A stretch of DNA of 64,000 nucleotides from Tricholoma matsutake (lineage: Eukaryota; Basidiomycota; Agaricomycetes; Agaricales; Tricholomataceae): NCBI GenBank assembly GCA_026075535.2, contig AP026542.1, positions 3,906,001-3,970,000 on the forward strand, written 5' to 3'. Positions 20,414-31,866 of this stretch are shown piece by piece. Within the stretch, counting starts at the first letter, position 1, and every line of letters begins with the position of its first letter. Below the pieces are notes generated by a model. The model saw only the letters and a program-made list of their open reading frames with translations. It made no database searches and was not told the origin of the DNA. Both the position numbers and the translations under genes were made by a program.

Positions 20414-23062
20414 TCAGACCACAAAAGCACTCCAAGCCTCAACTAGCCCATCATCAGTCTTCGACACTACAACCCACCTAGGCATGAATGACAACAACTC
20501 CTCTAGCGCAGGAATCTTTCCCCCAGAGCTAACCCCACCAGTTGTAGCACTCTCGTATTCCGCCTACTCACACGCGACCCGCCCTCGCAACTCCTCACCA
20601 CCGGCAGCGGCATCATCATCCCACCCAACCTCGACTGTAAACTCCTTATCCCACGTCCAGCTACTCATCGCGATGGAGCTGAAACCCCCAGCAGGTATGT
20701 CATACCCAGGCTGAAGCCCCATCCCCGAGGGCCGCAAACTCCCATCACCATCATCACCCTCATACACATCAAACCGCGTAAGGTTTTCGGCTATCGAAGA
20801 ACACCTTGCAGGTGCGTGTGTTGGTCGAAGAAGCGCAGAGGAGGGGGTTATACACTTAGTGGTTAGCTGCACCCAGGGCTGCGGTGCCGATAGGTGATTT
20901 GAGGTGCCACCGGGGGAAGGGAACAGGTCCGCTTCCCACATGCACAACGAAAGACCTACTCTCCGAGAGTCAGGTATGCATTCAACGTTCGAACCCCATG
21001 AGGAAGGGAGCTGCAAGACTACGGCGTCCTCGATGTAATCTGGAACTCCGCTTACAATGGTGACTGCGCGACGGATCAAGTTAGTTGTGTTCGTAAAATC
21101 CAGCGCAACGCGTTGTTGGAAAAACACTGTGAGCGGCGCGTCTTGCGAAAACGGAAAGGCTGTGATAATAGAAACGACAAACATTAGGAGGATGACGAAG
21201 GAGACCCAAGGGTGAATGTTAATGCTTAGAGGCGCTATTGGAAGAACAATGAGAGCAATGCTGCACCCCCGTATACTGACATTCAAAATGTGGTTAACAG
21301 ATTAAATAACACCTACCCGTTACGGGATTACTGCCGTCAGAGAAAGTTTGTGCCAATGCGTCGACGACCAAAACGAGCAACTGAGACATTAGCACAATGG
21401 GCACTGGGAGCAATGATAGCTGCTAGATCAACCACCACTGCCTCGTCGTGGCTTCCACCTCCAACTGTTCGCCTGGTTGCAAGTGACTGGGAGCATCACT
21501 AGGTGTAGTTAATGGCGTACGCTCCGTCGGATGATTTCCAGCTATTGTGCCATCCACTTGGTTGACCAGATCGTTCAGCCTCTGACCTTGAGAACATCCT
21601 GCAGATCGCTGGACAAACGCTCGTTCGAAAGCGTCACACATGCTGCCTAGAATCACAGAAAGGTTCCAAGCGGTGAAAAAATAGAACCCCCCGACTTACC
21701 ACTTCGCTATGAACACAGTCGCATGGAGGTGAAGGCACCAGGTGAAGATGTACATTTGGATCAGCAGAATGCTGGTCAGGAGGTTGCGGAGAGGTATGCC
21801 AGTGACAGGAATAAGGTGACGACGGTATACGGCTGGGCGTGGAAAATCTGTAGGCGATCAAGGAACGGCAGGCTTGAATCATGAACTGAAGATGGAAGTC
21901 GAACTTACGTATTTGTTCGGTTTTGAGGAAAGCAATCACGAGAAGTGCCTGTAACAGAAATCCTACAATAATTACAAGCCAGAATTTTGCCCACGCCCAA
22001 GAGTTTTTGTCCGTCCCGCTTTTTTGAATTCTATCCATTGTTCTAGCCACCAAGAAGCTTGCACCGAATTCCGATTATGCACGAATAACAAGAGGAATGA
22101 GGAATGGACCAAGCACCAGCTCGAACATCAGAAGGATGCGTTGCGTAGACACAAAGAACACTCTCCCGAATGCTACGCCCCAATTATAAGTACTATACAC
22201 GTGAAAGGACACCTAGCAAACACTTACGATCAAAATAAACAGGGGCCTCCACATCGTTTTTTAATATGCGTCCTCTCATCACTCAACAACGCGATCCCAC
22301 TCCTCTGGCGCCTACAGGGATTTCTTCGCGCCATTCGGGCCCGGCATCGAATCGCACTTAGTATGGTACTTACTCCTACCCTGGTAGAACGCGAAGTCCA
22401 GCCCGTCGAGCCCGGTGCCGTTCCCTAACCCTTGGTAGACCGAGAAGTCGGTACGGCTGCGGATTAGGCCCTGTGGATAGGCGTCAGCTGAGAGCATATT
22501 GCCGTGGATGGGTGACATCTACGTTCTTGAAGGAGAGGGTAGCAGCGGCAGAAGTTGAGCGGAAGAGGGTGGGACGACTGTAATTTTTACTTGTTAGTCG
22601 GGAATGGATGGAACCGATATGAACAGCTCACCCTCCGGCAGTTGCCCCCTCAAGATTCAAAAATATTTTGAACCAGGGTTGTTGAAGGAAGCTGAGTGGC
22701 ATTTCTGGTAAGACGACAAAGCTTGAACATGGTGAATATACTGACACATGAGCACCTTTCAACCCATCTTCCTCCGCATTGTTAATATTGAAAACAGCCG
22801 TCCTCGGTTGACTTTCCTTGGCAAAATGTTCTACAAGGTGCATCAGCGTGATGATACTTATTTCGTCGTCCGTCGCGCCAGGGGCCGTAGAAACAGATTC
22901 AAAATGTGCAGAACTGGATGTCCGAGACATTTCAGTCAAATTTGGGAGTATAAATAAGAGTGACGAACAAGAGGAAACCGTAATGTTGCAGAGCCGGGAC
23001 AGGATGTAAGAACGGACAACGTCATTTGCATGCGAATTGAACGGATGAGGGCGAGTGGCAAT
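20414..23062 (-). pseudogene. PFF1: PFF1-like vacuolar membrane metalloprotease, exons 2 to end (broken)
   Basis: A Pff1-type peptidase family M28 protein, normally a multi-spanning vacuolar membrane protease. Exon 2 starts at 23062 with RPHPFNSHANDVVRSYI. The active-site segment follows (SAHFESVSTAPGATDDE; family usually HYDSV, here His-Phe-Glu), then NNAEEDGLKGAH, LNLEGATAGG, RTDFSVYQ and DFAFYQGRSKYHT (22.9-22.35 kb). Membrane exons lie at 22.2-21.7 kb and 21.4 kb, and the lumenal domain at 21286-20414 (FSQDAPLTVFFQQRVALDF; KIPALEELLSF; DGLVEAWSAF). Damage: a frameshift near 21.78 kb (LSA/LLTS), a likely 1-bp indel near 21.27 kb, and TAG at 20564-20566 where the family has Trp in ACEWAEYES. 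Gypsy-1 is inserted exactly at the intron 1 acceptor. Exon 1 lies at 37643-37772 and 44595-44621. Confidence 0.85.
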
Positions 23063-23066
23063 CTAG

Positions 23067-23404
23067 TGTAAGGATAGCGTGATCCGGGTGATGTACGCTC
23101 CAGTATTTTCCTTATCATCTATCCGTTCCGTTATTTCATTTATTTCGTCTCTATGGTTTCTTTCCTTTTCTTTTACCCTATCTCTTCTCATACGATGACT
23201 TATCTGTATTTCCAATTCCCTGCTGCTTACTACTTGACAACGAGCTGGACTCTTTATTTAGATACCCGACGAGCCCGAATTCTTACTTATATAAACGAAC
23301 AGTTTTGTAACTAGTAGAAGAGAATTTAGAGCCCATTAAACTGTCTATCGAGTGACATTAGAACTTAGTGTGCTAGAACCGTGATTCGTCACGCTTATAT
23401 CACA
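23067..23404 (+). repeat. Gypsy-1 5' LTR
   Basis: 338 bp. Differs from the 3' LTR at about 11 sites, nearly all of which read CG here and TG or CA in the 3' LTR (for example CATACGATG against CATATGATG). So this copy has kept more CpG. Confidence 0.93.
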
Positions 23405-23559
23405 TATTTTTGACAGTCTACTCGCTCAAACTTTACTACTACCAAACTTCGACTCGCTTCGCATCTGGATCTCTTAGTCTGATCAACTGAGGCTCTTACT
23501 GCTAGGCGACACCTTTGCGACAACTATTCTACAATTCACCTATATTGAAACACTTCATC

Positions 23560-24219
23560 ATGTCTGAGACTCGTTACCCACTTCGTAACCATCTGGCCCG
23601 CGAATATGTGGCTGCACCAACTCCAGGTGAGATACTATCTAGATCCACCAGTATGACTAACCTTGAGTCGGCGGGAGTGGCCCCTTTGCCCCTCACTTTG
23701 ACGTCTGGCCCAGCTGTGGAGGAGGCGGCTACAGCGCGTAACGAGCAGAATTTTCCTATTGACCAAGTTGTTAGCCCTCGCTTGTATAGTGATGTGGTTG
23801 CGACTAGACCATCCTCTGCTGCTAGTCGGCATGATGATACCCAGCTAGACGTGGGTATTTCGGAGATCCATTCGGCTCCAATTACACCTTATCTTGAAAG
23901 CTTCTCGTCTCAGGTAGACCATGCTTTCAATGACAATTTGAACTTGTACTCTTCCACTCAAGTACTGACTGAAGATTCTCCTGACGAGGAGACTAACAGA
24001 AATGAACCTTGGACTTTAGTTGAGTCCAAGTGAGCCCGAAGACGTTGTCATTCTGACACTGGAACTACTAAGTTTTCGAGAGGAAACAGTTTGACATCTG
24101 AACAAGAAATTACAGTTAAGACTGCTGAACAGAATTTGACCACTGAAGAACGAGAACGAATTGATCGTCGTTATGAGAAAGTGCACTTCGATAACAATAG
24201 AGATGAATCTTCGAGGGAT
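23560..24219 (+). pseudogene. Gypsy-1 gag, N-terminal part (split by Copia-2)
   Basis: Starts MSETRYPLRNHLAREYVAAP at 23560. Ser/Thr-rich and probably disordered. An in-frame TGA lies at 24031, after which the same frame continues (EQEITVKTAEQNLTTEERER) to the Copia-2 target site GGGAT. No known domain in this segment; assignment to gag rests on position and on frame continuity with 29923 onward. Confidence 0.7.
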
Positions 24220-24493
24220 TGTTGGAGCAGACTATATACACTGCACAGTGGAAGAGACAACATGTTCCTTACAACCTACCTGGGGTTTACTTAGACTTAC
24301 AGCTAGGGTTAGCAGAGGTAAGAACACTGTATTCCTACTATGGTACAGGTTCTCCTTATATACATAATAATAAGGACATCACATGACTCAGGAATGTGTT
24401 TACCGCATGTATGCGCAGTAAGTGCAGTAACATGCGTATGCTGCATGTATTGCCTCATGTATACAGCATGCATCACTGGGATTAATTTCAACA
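24220..24493 (-). repeat. Copia-2 3' LTR
   Basis: 274 bp. Differs from its partner at about eight bases, seven of them at former CpG sites. Confidence 0.93.
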
Positions 24494-24525
24494 CCCCCCC
24501 TCAAACTGTACAGCGCTCTAAGCAG

Positions 24526-27500
24526 CTAAGTTTGAATCTCGAAAGTAATTCTGAGAGAGTCTCTAAATTTCCTGAATAGGATGGCACCAAGGTTCTTTGT
24601 GAACATGTCAGCCAGATTATCACTTCCAGGAATGAAAACGACTGTGACTTTGTCATTTTCTATGCATTCGCGGGTGTAGTGGTAGCAAATGTCTATATGT
24701 TTGGTCCTTCTTTCCTGAACTGGATTTGATCCAATAAAGATGGATCCCTGATTATCAGCGCAGATTGGTACACACTTCAGTGTATATCCAAGTTCCTGGA
24801 ATAAGGACTCTATCCACACTATCTGCTGACAAGTGTCGGAGAGAGCCATATATTCAGCTTCTGTGGATGACAGTGCTACAGTTTTTTGTAAACAGGACTG
24901 CCAGCACACAATGCCACTCGCTAGAGTAGCAAAGTAACCCGTTGTAGATCGGCGCTTGACAGTGTCAGCTGCCCAATCAGAATCTGTGAAGGCCTGCAGC
25001 CCCTCGGATTTCTCTCCATCGTAGACTATACTGTACTTCTGGGTTCCCACAAGATAGCACATTATGTACATTGCTTTGTCTAGATGTTCTTGGCTAGGAT
25101 TAGCCGAGAATTGCGACATCTTGATTACCGCGTAAGCGATATCAGGTCGCGTTCCGAGCATCAGATACAATAAAGATCCGATCACAGACTGATATTTTGA
25201 TCTAAGCACTGTGTTTGGCGTCGCTGTGTTCTCTGACAGTTTGTAGCCAGTCGGGAGCGGAGTGGGGGCAACTTTGGCATTTGTCATCTCGAACCTCTCG
25301 AGCACTTTGGCGAGATATTCTGTTTGATCAAGTTTGACTTTTGTAGCGGTCTGGGTGACGCGCATGCCTAAGAATTCTGTGACTTTTTCAGTACTACGGC
25401 ACTCCCAATGCTTCAGGCAAGCATTCTTCTTTTCATCCACAAGTTTCTTGTTCTTGCCCATGAACAAGCCATCATCAACATAGACTAGCACAATAATGAT
25501 GCTGCCTGTCTTAGGATCTTTGTGTATGAAGATGCTGGCATTGGAGCTGGCACGCACAAACCCAATGGTGCGCATAAATGCCTCTAGCTCTTTCCACCAT
25601 GCTAGTGAAGCCTGTTTAAGGCCATACAATGCTAGGCGTAAGCGCATTACTTTGCGCTCTTTACCCTCGAGTCTGAAACCCTCGGGTTGATCCATATAGA
25701 TCTCCTCATCAAGTTTGCCATATAAAAATGCGGTTTTTACATCTAGACCGGTCATATACATGCCTTCTAGAGATGCAAGGGCAAACATGAGGCGTACGGT
25801 CTCGTAGCGGACTACTGGTGAGAAAATCTCATCAAAGTCAACACCTTTGACTTGTGAAAAGCCTTTGGCCACGAGTCTGGCTCGTTTTCTTCTGTCCGAT
25901 TTCACGGAGAAAACCCATCTATTTTTGATCGTTTTCCAATCATGTGGAAGATCAACGATATCATAGACTTGTCGCTTGCGAAGAGCCTCTAACTCTTCAC
26001 GACAAGCCTGTTTCCACTCAAGTTGCTGCTGCCGGGGTAGGTGCACAATATCGCGAAATTGGTTTGGAACTAGGCTTTTTCCACTTGATGGTGTGACTGC
26101 TTTTGATAACAGCCAGTGGATAAGCTCATCTCCACCTTCCTTGGTTATCTTTTTAATATAACCTGCTTTGTCCGGTTCCCCCATTGGGTAATCATGTTCT
26201 TGATTATTGGAATCGGGCACACTCTCGTGGGGTGCCAAACTCAGTCCAGCAACCAGTTCTTGCTGTTGAGGTCGTGGTCGTGTTCGGTTATGATCTGAAT
26301 CTTGACCCACAGACTTCTTCCAATATCGATCACGTGCAATGTCTCTCTCTATGTCAGAGGGGAGTCGCTGTTCTCCATAGGTATTGCCGGGACGGTTTGG
26401 GATTTTCCTCTGCCTGCCTGATCGATGGGGCAATTGCTGCCATTCCTGTTGATCTTCACGTCTTGGATGAAAGTCCTCAGTGTTAACTGGAGGCGGCGGA
26501 GGAGGAGCGTTAGTTGCATCGTCATGCGCCTTTTGCTCGCTTGGTAAATCATCATCATCATCTTCTAATGATGGAGGAAGGGGCGGATTTTGTGGCGGTA
26601 TAGGGTCATCGCCATCCGTTCCAGATGAGTGGTCATCATCTTCTGGTTCTGGAGGTGGAAAATCACCAAGGTCTGTCTTGGCAGGAGTTTTAGCTCCGGG
26701 ACAGCATGGGAACATCATTTCATCAAATAGTGCCATGGCACCAATGAATATTGCGCCATTTTGTCGCATGAAATGATATGCTTTAATGCCATCTTCTACT
26801 CCAAGGTACATCATTAACTCCGATTGAGGAGATAATGTTGTTGGACGTTTTTCCTTTGGTAGATAGACATAAGCACCGCAACCGAAGACCTTCAGATTGT
26901 TTAGATCTGGGCGGACCTTTGTCAGGTCCTCAAAAGGTGTCAGCCATTTCAGGTGCCTTATTGGGGTTCGGTTGTATAAATGTGTTGCATGTTCTATGCA
27001 AAATTCCCACCATGATTGTGGTAGACAAGCAGTGAATCGCAAGGTTTGCGACTTTTCCATTATTGTCCTTATGGCGCGCTCTGCGCGCCCGTTCTGTTGA
27101 TGAACGTGGGGTGCAGACATCTCTATTTTGATGCCTAAGTCCTTGAGCTGTTTTTGTAGCTCACGATCCTTGAACTCCCCCCCTGGATCGACACGCCAGC
27201 GCTTGATTGTAGCGCCATATTGGGTTTTAGCCATCGCTTGAAATTGTCTAATCGCTGCAGCAGCGTCAGATTTCTTTCTGAGACATTGGACCCAAATATG
27301 TGACATTTTGTCATCCAGAAATACAATGAAGTATTTATGTTTATGGTACGATAGTACCAGGAGTTCCCCTAGGTCGGAATGTATTAATTCAAAGGATTTG
27401 TCAGCTCATGAGTCTGACTCGGGAAAAGATTTTGAGGTCATTTTCCCTTCTGCACACCCTGGACATATAATTTTGTCTTTAGGAATAATTAAATTCCTTG

Positions 27501-29394
27501 GGAATTTTATGGTGCTTTTAGGCATTTTCCCTAGCGCCTCTTTGGATGGGTGTCCAAGTCGCTTATGCCAAGTCAAGTAGTCAGCGACATAAATGGTCAC
27601 AACATTAACCTTTTTGGTGCTCAATATATGAGTCCGAGCCCAATAGATTGTGTCTTTCCTCCTTAGAGGGACACAATGCATGATTGGGTTTCCATGCTCG
27701 ATAAATGAAATGTGTGCGGAGGAACCACGCACATCACTTCCGTCTTGTAAAAAGACCCCCATTGACATCAATCAAGTATTAATGTCGGGTATGTAGTAGA
27801 TGGGGTATAACCGTGTTTCATGTGTCTCTGACTTCCCGTGACATACTACCTGGTGTTTAATGAAGACTGCTCCTTTTCCTACTATATGAGTAGTACCAGT
27901 GGCCGTTTGGACCAAGGTAGAGTCCTTTCTCGGTAAAGGCTCGTAAGAAGCGAAATCTTTTATTTCACCAGTGAAGTGTTTTGATGCGCCTGAATCCATG
28001 ATCCAGTCGGCACCTTTCTTACAATCTCCCTTTGCACACATAGCACATATATTAAGATCTAAATAATTCCATGATACATTTAATAGTGGTAAAATTTCAC
28101 ATGAAAAGTTTGCTGTATTCATAGGAATATTAATCTTAGTGCTTGTGGCAGGGAAAAGGACTGACCTGTCATCATACGCCCCTGTATCAAGGGGTTCATC
28201 GACGAGCATTTCGTCGATGGCTTTCCACACTTCCTCATCAGACACCGGAGGTTCAGATCCGAGGGAGACGGTATCGTCTTCTACCTCCTCGATCCTAGAC
28301 TTGGGTTCTGGTTCTATCCTTCTTCTCTTTCCTTCTCGCACCATCAGGTGCTCTTCCAGCGGTCGCAGATTTTTCGCGCTGCATGGAAGTTGCATTTGCT
28401 CAAGGGTGTCTCGAGCTTGCTGATATTCGGCATAAACCAAACAAGAGGTAGAGGCCGCGCCCGTATATGCCTGTGCAGGCGGTCGGCGGCGAGGATCCCT
28501 TGTGGGAGTGTGTTCGCGTCTTTCGATGCGCTGTATAAGCGGCATTGGCGGTATGATGGTGCCATTACCATTTATGGTGGTATAGGCTTTGGAGGCGAGG
28601 TGGGTATGTTTATCCTTCGGCTTCTCCTCCTTAGTCTTTCTGTCCCCATGTCGTCCACGCTTTCGGGACGAGTCTCCGTTGCTGTTTTGCCCTTCTTTGG
28701 GCTGCCATTTGGGGTTTCCCCCTTTGCGCTTAACAGCAGAAAGTTTGTTGGCCTGAGGCTGGCCAGCGGGCTTTCCTACTGCTGTGCGCCTTGAGGCTTC
28801 AGCAACAATGGAGTCCTTGACATGTTTAAATGTCAAGGCGCTAGTAGCGGTCGTGTTAAGGACCGTTGCGGACAAGGAATTGTACTCGCGCGGCATCGCA
28901 GCAAGTAGAATCATTGCTTGCACTAGCTCGGGGATGGCGACGTTAGCAGCCATAAGGCGCTCAAATTTGTCTGCCATTCTAGCAATCTCCGGTGCGGGGT
29001 TCGCAGCCAGGATCTTGATTGCTATTGCGGACCTAAAGTCCGCGAAGACTTGGGAGGGGCCGTCCACACCATAATCGGTGCGGATGAGATCCCACACCTC
29101 CTCAGCAGTGTCCTTTGAGTTGGCATGCTACCGAATGGAGGGGGCCAGGCGGAGCACTAGGCTACCAATGGCCTGGTCATTTTTGTTGCTCCAGGTCTGG
29201 AGCTTGGCATTAGCATCCGCTACCAAAGTAGCGTTCGTCGCCGTCAAGGGAGGCGCCGGGGGCAGTTTTTGCTCTGCCCCGCTAGTTATTTGCCAGAGGC
29301 CCTGAGACCTGAGCCACGCCTTCATTGAGTCGGCCCATTGAATGTAATTTGATCCGTCGAAAGTTTGAACGAGTTTCTCAAGAGTTGAAGACAT
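24526..29394 (-). pseudogene. Copia-2 gag-pol polyprotein (three stops, otherwise intact)
   Basis: One continuous frame from MSSTLEKLVQTFDGSNYIQW (29394) to 24526. Gag; protease WIMDSGASKHFTGE (about 28.0 kb); integrase zinc arm and core (WHKRLGHPS, CPGCAEGKM, RVDPGGEF, HQQNGRAERAI); RT (RWVFSVKSDRRKRARLVAKG; LVYVDDGLFMGKN near 25.46 kb); RNase H (DSDWAADTVKRR; SSTEAEYMALSD; RTKHIDICYHY). A proline- and acid-rich linker separates integrase and RT. Only three stops interrupt it: TAG at 29130-29128, TGA at 27774-27772 (Copia-1 has CGA there) and TGA at 27408-27406 (Copia-1 has CGT). About 1,620 codons in all, a normal copia length. Confidence 0.93.
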
Positions 29395-29631
29395 GATTTT
29401 GTGGTGGCAGCTGTCAAAAGTGCTCAATCAGTCTTTTTACTCAATAAAACACGTTTAACGTTCTCAGGAGAAAACACTCCTTCAGAGTGGTTAACCCTAG
29501 TCAACCTAGGTTTTATGTGCAGCTCGCAGGGAGCGCAATGCAGCTCACGAAGAGCGCAAGGTTATAATTTGGAGACGATGAAGTCAACGTCGTTCGCAGC
29601 CAATTAAGGCGCGTTCGCGACATGCCCAGCA

Positions 29632-29643
29632 GGGCCCATAACC
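29632..29643 (-). other. Copia-2 primer binding site (initiator tRNA anticodon arm)
   Basis: On the minus strand GGTTATGGGCCC abuts the 5' LTR, identical to Copia-1. It is complementary to the initiator tRNA-Met anticodon arm, suggesting half-tRNA priming. Confidence 0.7.
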
Positions 29644-29917
29644 TGTTGGAGCAGACTATATATGCTGCACAGTGGAAGAGACAACACGTTCCTTACAACC
29701 TACCTGGGGTTTACTTAGACTTACAGCTAGGGTTAGCAGAGGTAAGAACACTGTATTCCTACTACGGTACAGGTTCTCCTTATATACATAATCATAAGGA
29801 CGTCACATGACTCAGGAATGTGTTTACCGCATGTATGCGCAGTAAGCGCAGTAACATGCATATGCTGCATGTATTGCCTCATGTATACAGCATGCATCAC
29901 TGGGATTAATTTCAACA
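29644..29917 (-). repeat. Copia-2 5' LTR
   Basis: 274 bp. Contains the minus-strand TATATAAGGAGAACC core promoter region, present here and absent from the Copia-1 5' LTR. Confidence 0.93.
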
Positions 29918-29922
29918 GGGAT

Positions 29923-31866
29923 GAGGGACCCTCGAAAGGAAAAGGTATTGACCCTGAAAATTGGGGAACCTTGAGATTTGAACCATCCGAATTGGATGTG
30001 AATGCCCAAAAAGAGGCAATAAAGACTTGGAATGAAATCCGAGACCAGGACCGACATAAGGGATCTAAGGAGAAGGCTCCTCATCAGAAAGATTCCAATC
30101 ATAAAGCTCAAGTTGGGAGTGTAACGGATGAAGGCGCACCGAAAGCGAGTGCCCCTGCTGCAGCTAAACAGAATCCCTCCGAAACCAAGTTCACACCAAT
30201 GTCAGATGCTTTGTTGAGTTGGATAGCGAACACCGTAAAGGGTCATCGACGACCAAACGTTCGTCAGGAATGACAAAGCTTGGATATACGGCCTTTATCT
30301 CAAATTGCCCCTGGAAGTTTTCTAGGTCGAGCTATGAGCCATATTGAAGAAAATGAACACTTACCTTCAGACCCGTCTGATAGTTCATCCAGCTCCTCTA
30401 AGTCTACAAGTTCCTCTGACCCTGAGAGTGGAACTAATGGAGAAGGAAGAAGTCGTCAAACACGATCTCGATCAACTCGATCGAGGCCATCAAAACTGAG
30501 ACACAAAACATTGTTGAAGCTGCTCGCACCATTGGATTATGATGGCATGGCTGATGCTTGCAGTTACCACTGATTCGTGACCGAGGGAACTGACTATGTC
30601 ATTTTGGGTCGAGTTCAAAAACGATGAAGAGTTTTTGTACTCTCCTATTATTTGAAGGGCAAAGCTTACGATTTCTACACTCAGAAGGTAGCCATGAATG
30701 CTTATGATTGGAGTTTGAAACAGTTTTTTGAGGAGTTATTTAATTACTGTTTCTCTATCAATTACCGTATGAAGCAAAGAGAAAGACTCCGTAAATGTTT
30801 CCAGAATTCAAAGACTGTATCAGAATTCATCTATGAGCTAGAAGAGATAATCAACATGATTGGACTGGTAGATGAAAGAGAAAAAGTAGTATGCCTATGG
30901 GATGGCTTTTGACCTGTGATCCAGAAAGGACTCTGGCATGATGGGTACAACCCCGAAGTATCATCGTGGGATGAAATAAAGCATGCCGCACAGGTTATCG
31001 AATTGTCGGAAGAAGTATCTGATAGGCGGGAGCGTTGTGTTACGTTTGACACCAATGGTAGCAATTCTGTACCCAGCTTCCCTAGGAACAGACGGAATGA
31101 GACAACTCCCTATGAGAATAATAGCAATAGGACTGGTAAACACTCACAGAACAATCGTCGACGTGAGGAGCACCAGAAAACTTATCAAAACGATAACCCT
31201 CGTGACAACTCCCAAGGGAATTATCATCATTCCAATAATAACACTGGTAACTCCAACCCAAACTGGGGGAACCAGAATAGCACGCCCCACCGAGAAAGCT
31301 GCCCAAGGCCTCAATTAAGTGCTAAGGAGCGAAATGAGTATCTCGCTGCTGGAAAATGCTTCAATTGTGGAGAAACAGGACACATTGGCCGGAACTGCCC
31401 ATGTGGAGGTTCAGTGACTTCGAATAAACCCAATAGACCCCCTGGTATCGCTTTGCACAATGTCGAGGTTAATTTTGATAGGTTCGATAATGTTGGAGGA
31501 TTAACCGAAACGACAGAAATTCCTGTCGCAAGCATTGGGATCAGTCCTGAGCCACAGAATGAATTTGAGGAATGTACTACACCTTTGACAATGAGTGATC
31601 TGATTGCTTCACACGTGACGGCTGTGCTGGAGCAAATGTGGCCCTATCCTTTCGATGAATCACCAATTGAGGATAGCCGGTTCTTAGTGTACCAATTTGA
31701 AGAGGATCAATATGTGATTATGGATCAGGAACTCTGTGATGATGAATACATTAGCGGTGAACTACTCATGCAAGGAAGCTTTAACTTGCCTGAGTGGTAT
31801 GCGGCTCAATGTGCCCAGTGAAACAATGGGAACTTATGCACTAATAATTGATGGGCGTGGGGCCCA
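29923..31866 (+). pseudogene. Gypsy-1 gag, main part with CCHC zinc knuckle
   Basis: Same frame as 23560-24219. Contains a Ser-rich linker followed by an Arg/Ser stretch (30.4-30.5 kb), a capsid-like block (LKGKAYDFYTQKVAMN; CFQNSKTVSEFIYELEEIIN, 30.65-30.9 kb), an Asn-rich basic region and a single CCHC knuckle CFNCGETGHIGRNC (about 31360-31401). The knuckle is typical of gag nucleocapsid and binds element RNA. Stops at 30271, 30571, 30625, 30910, 31819 and 31849 are all TGA, with no frameshift. Confidence 0.88.

Larger units (their letters stand above)
24220..29917 (-). mobile_element. Copia-2, full-length Ty1/copia retrotransposon nested in Gypsy-1 gag
   Basis: 5698 bp with two full 274-bp LTRs and target duplication GGGAT (24215-24219 and 29918-29922). 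Same family as Copia-1. It has a polypurine tract (minus strand of 24494-24502) and an initiator-tRNA anticodon-arm primer site (29632-29643). Coding potential is almost intact: one frame with only three stops. It is younger than Gypsy-1, whose gag it interrupts. Confidence 0.95.
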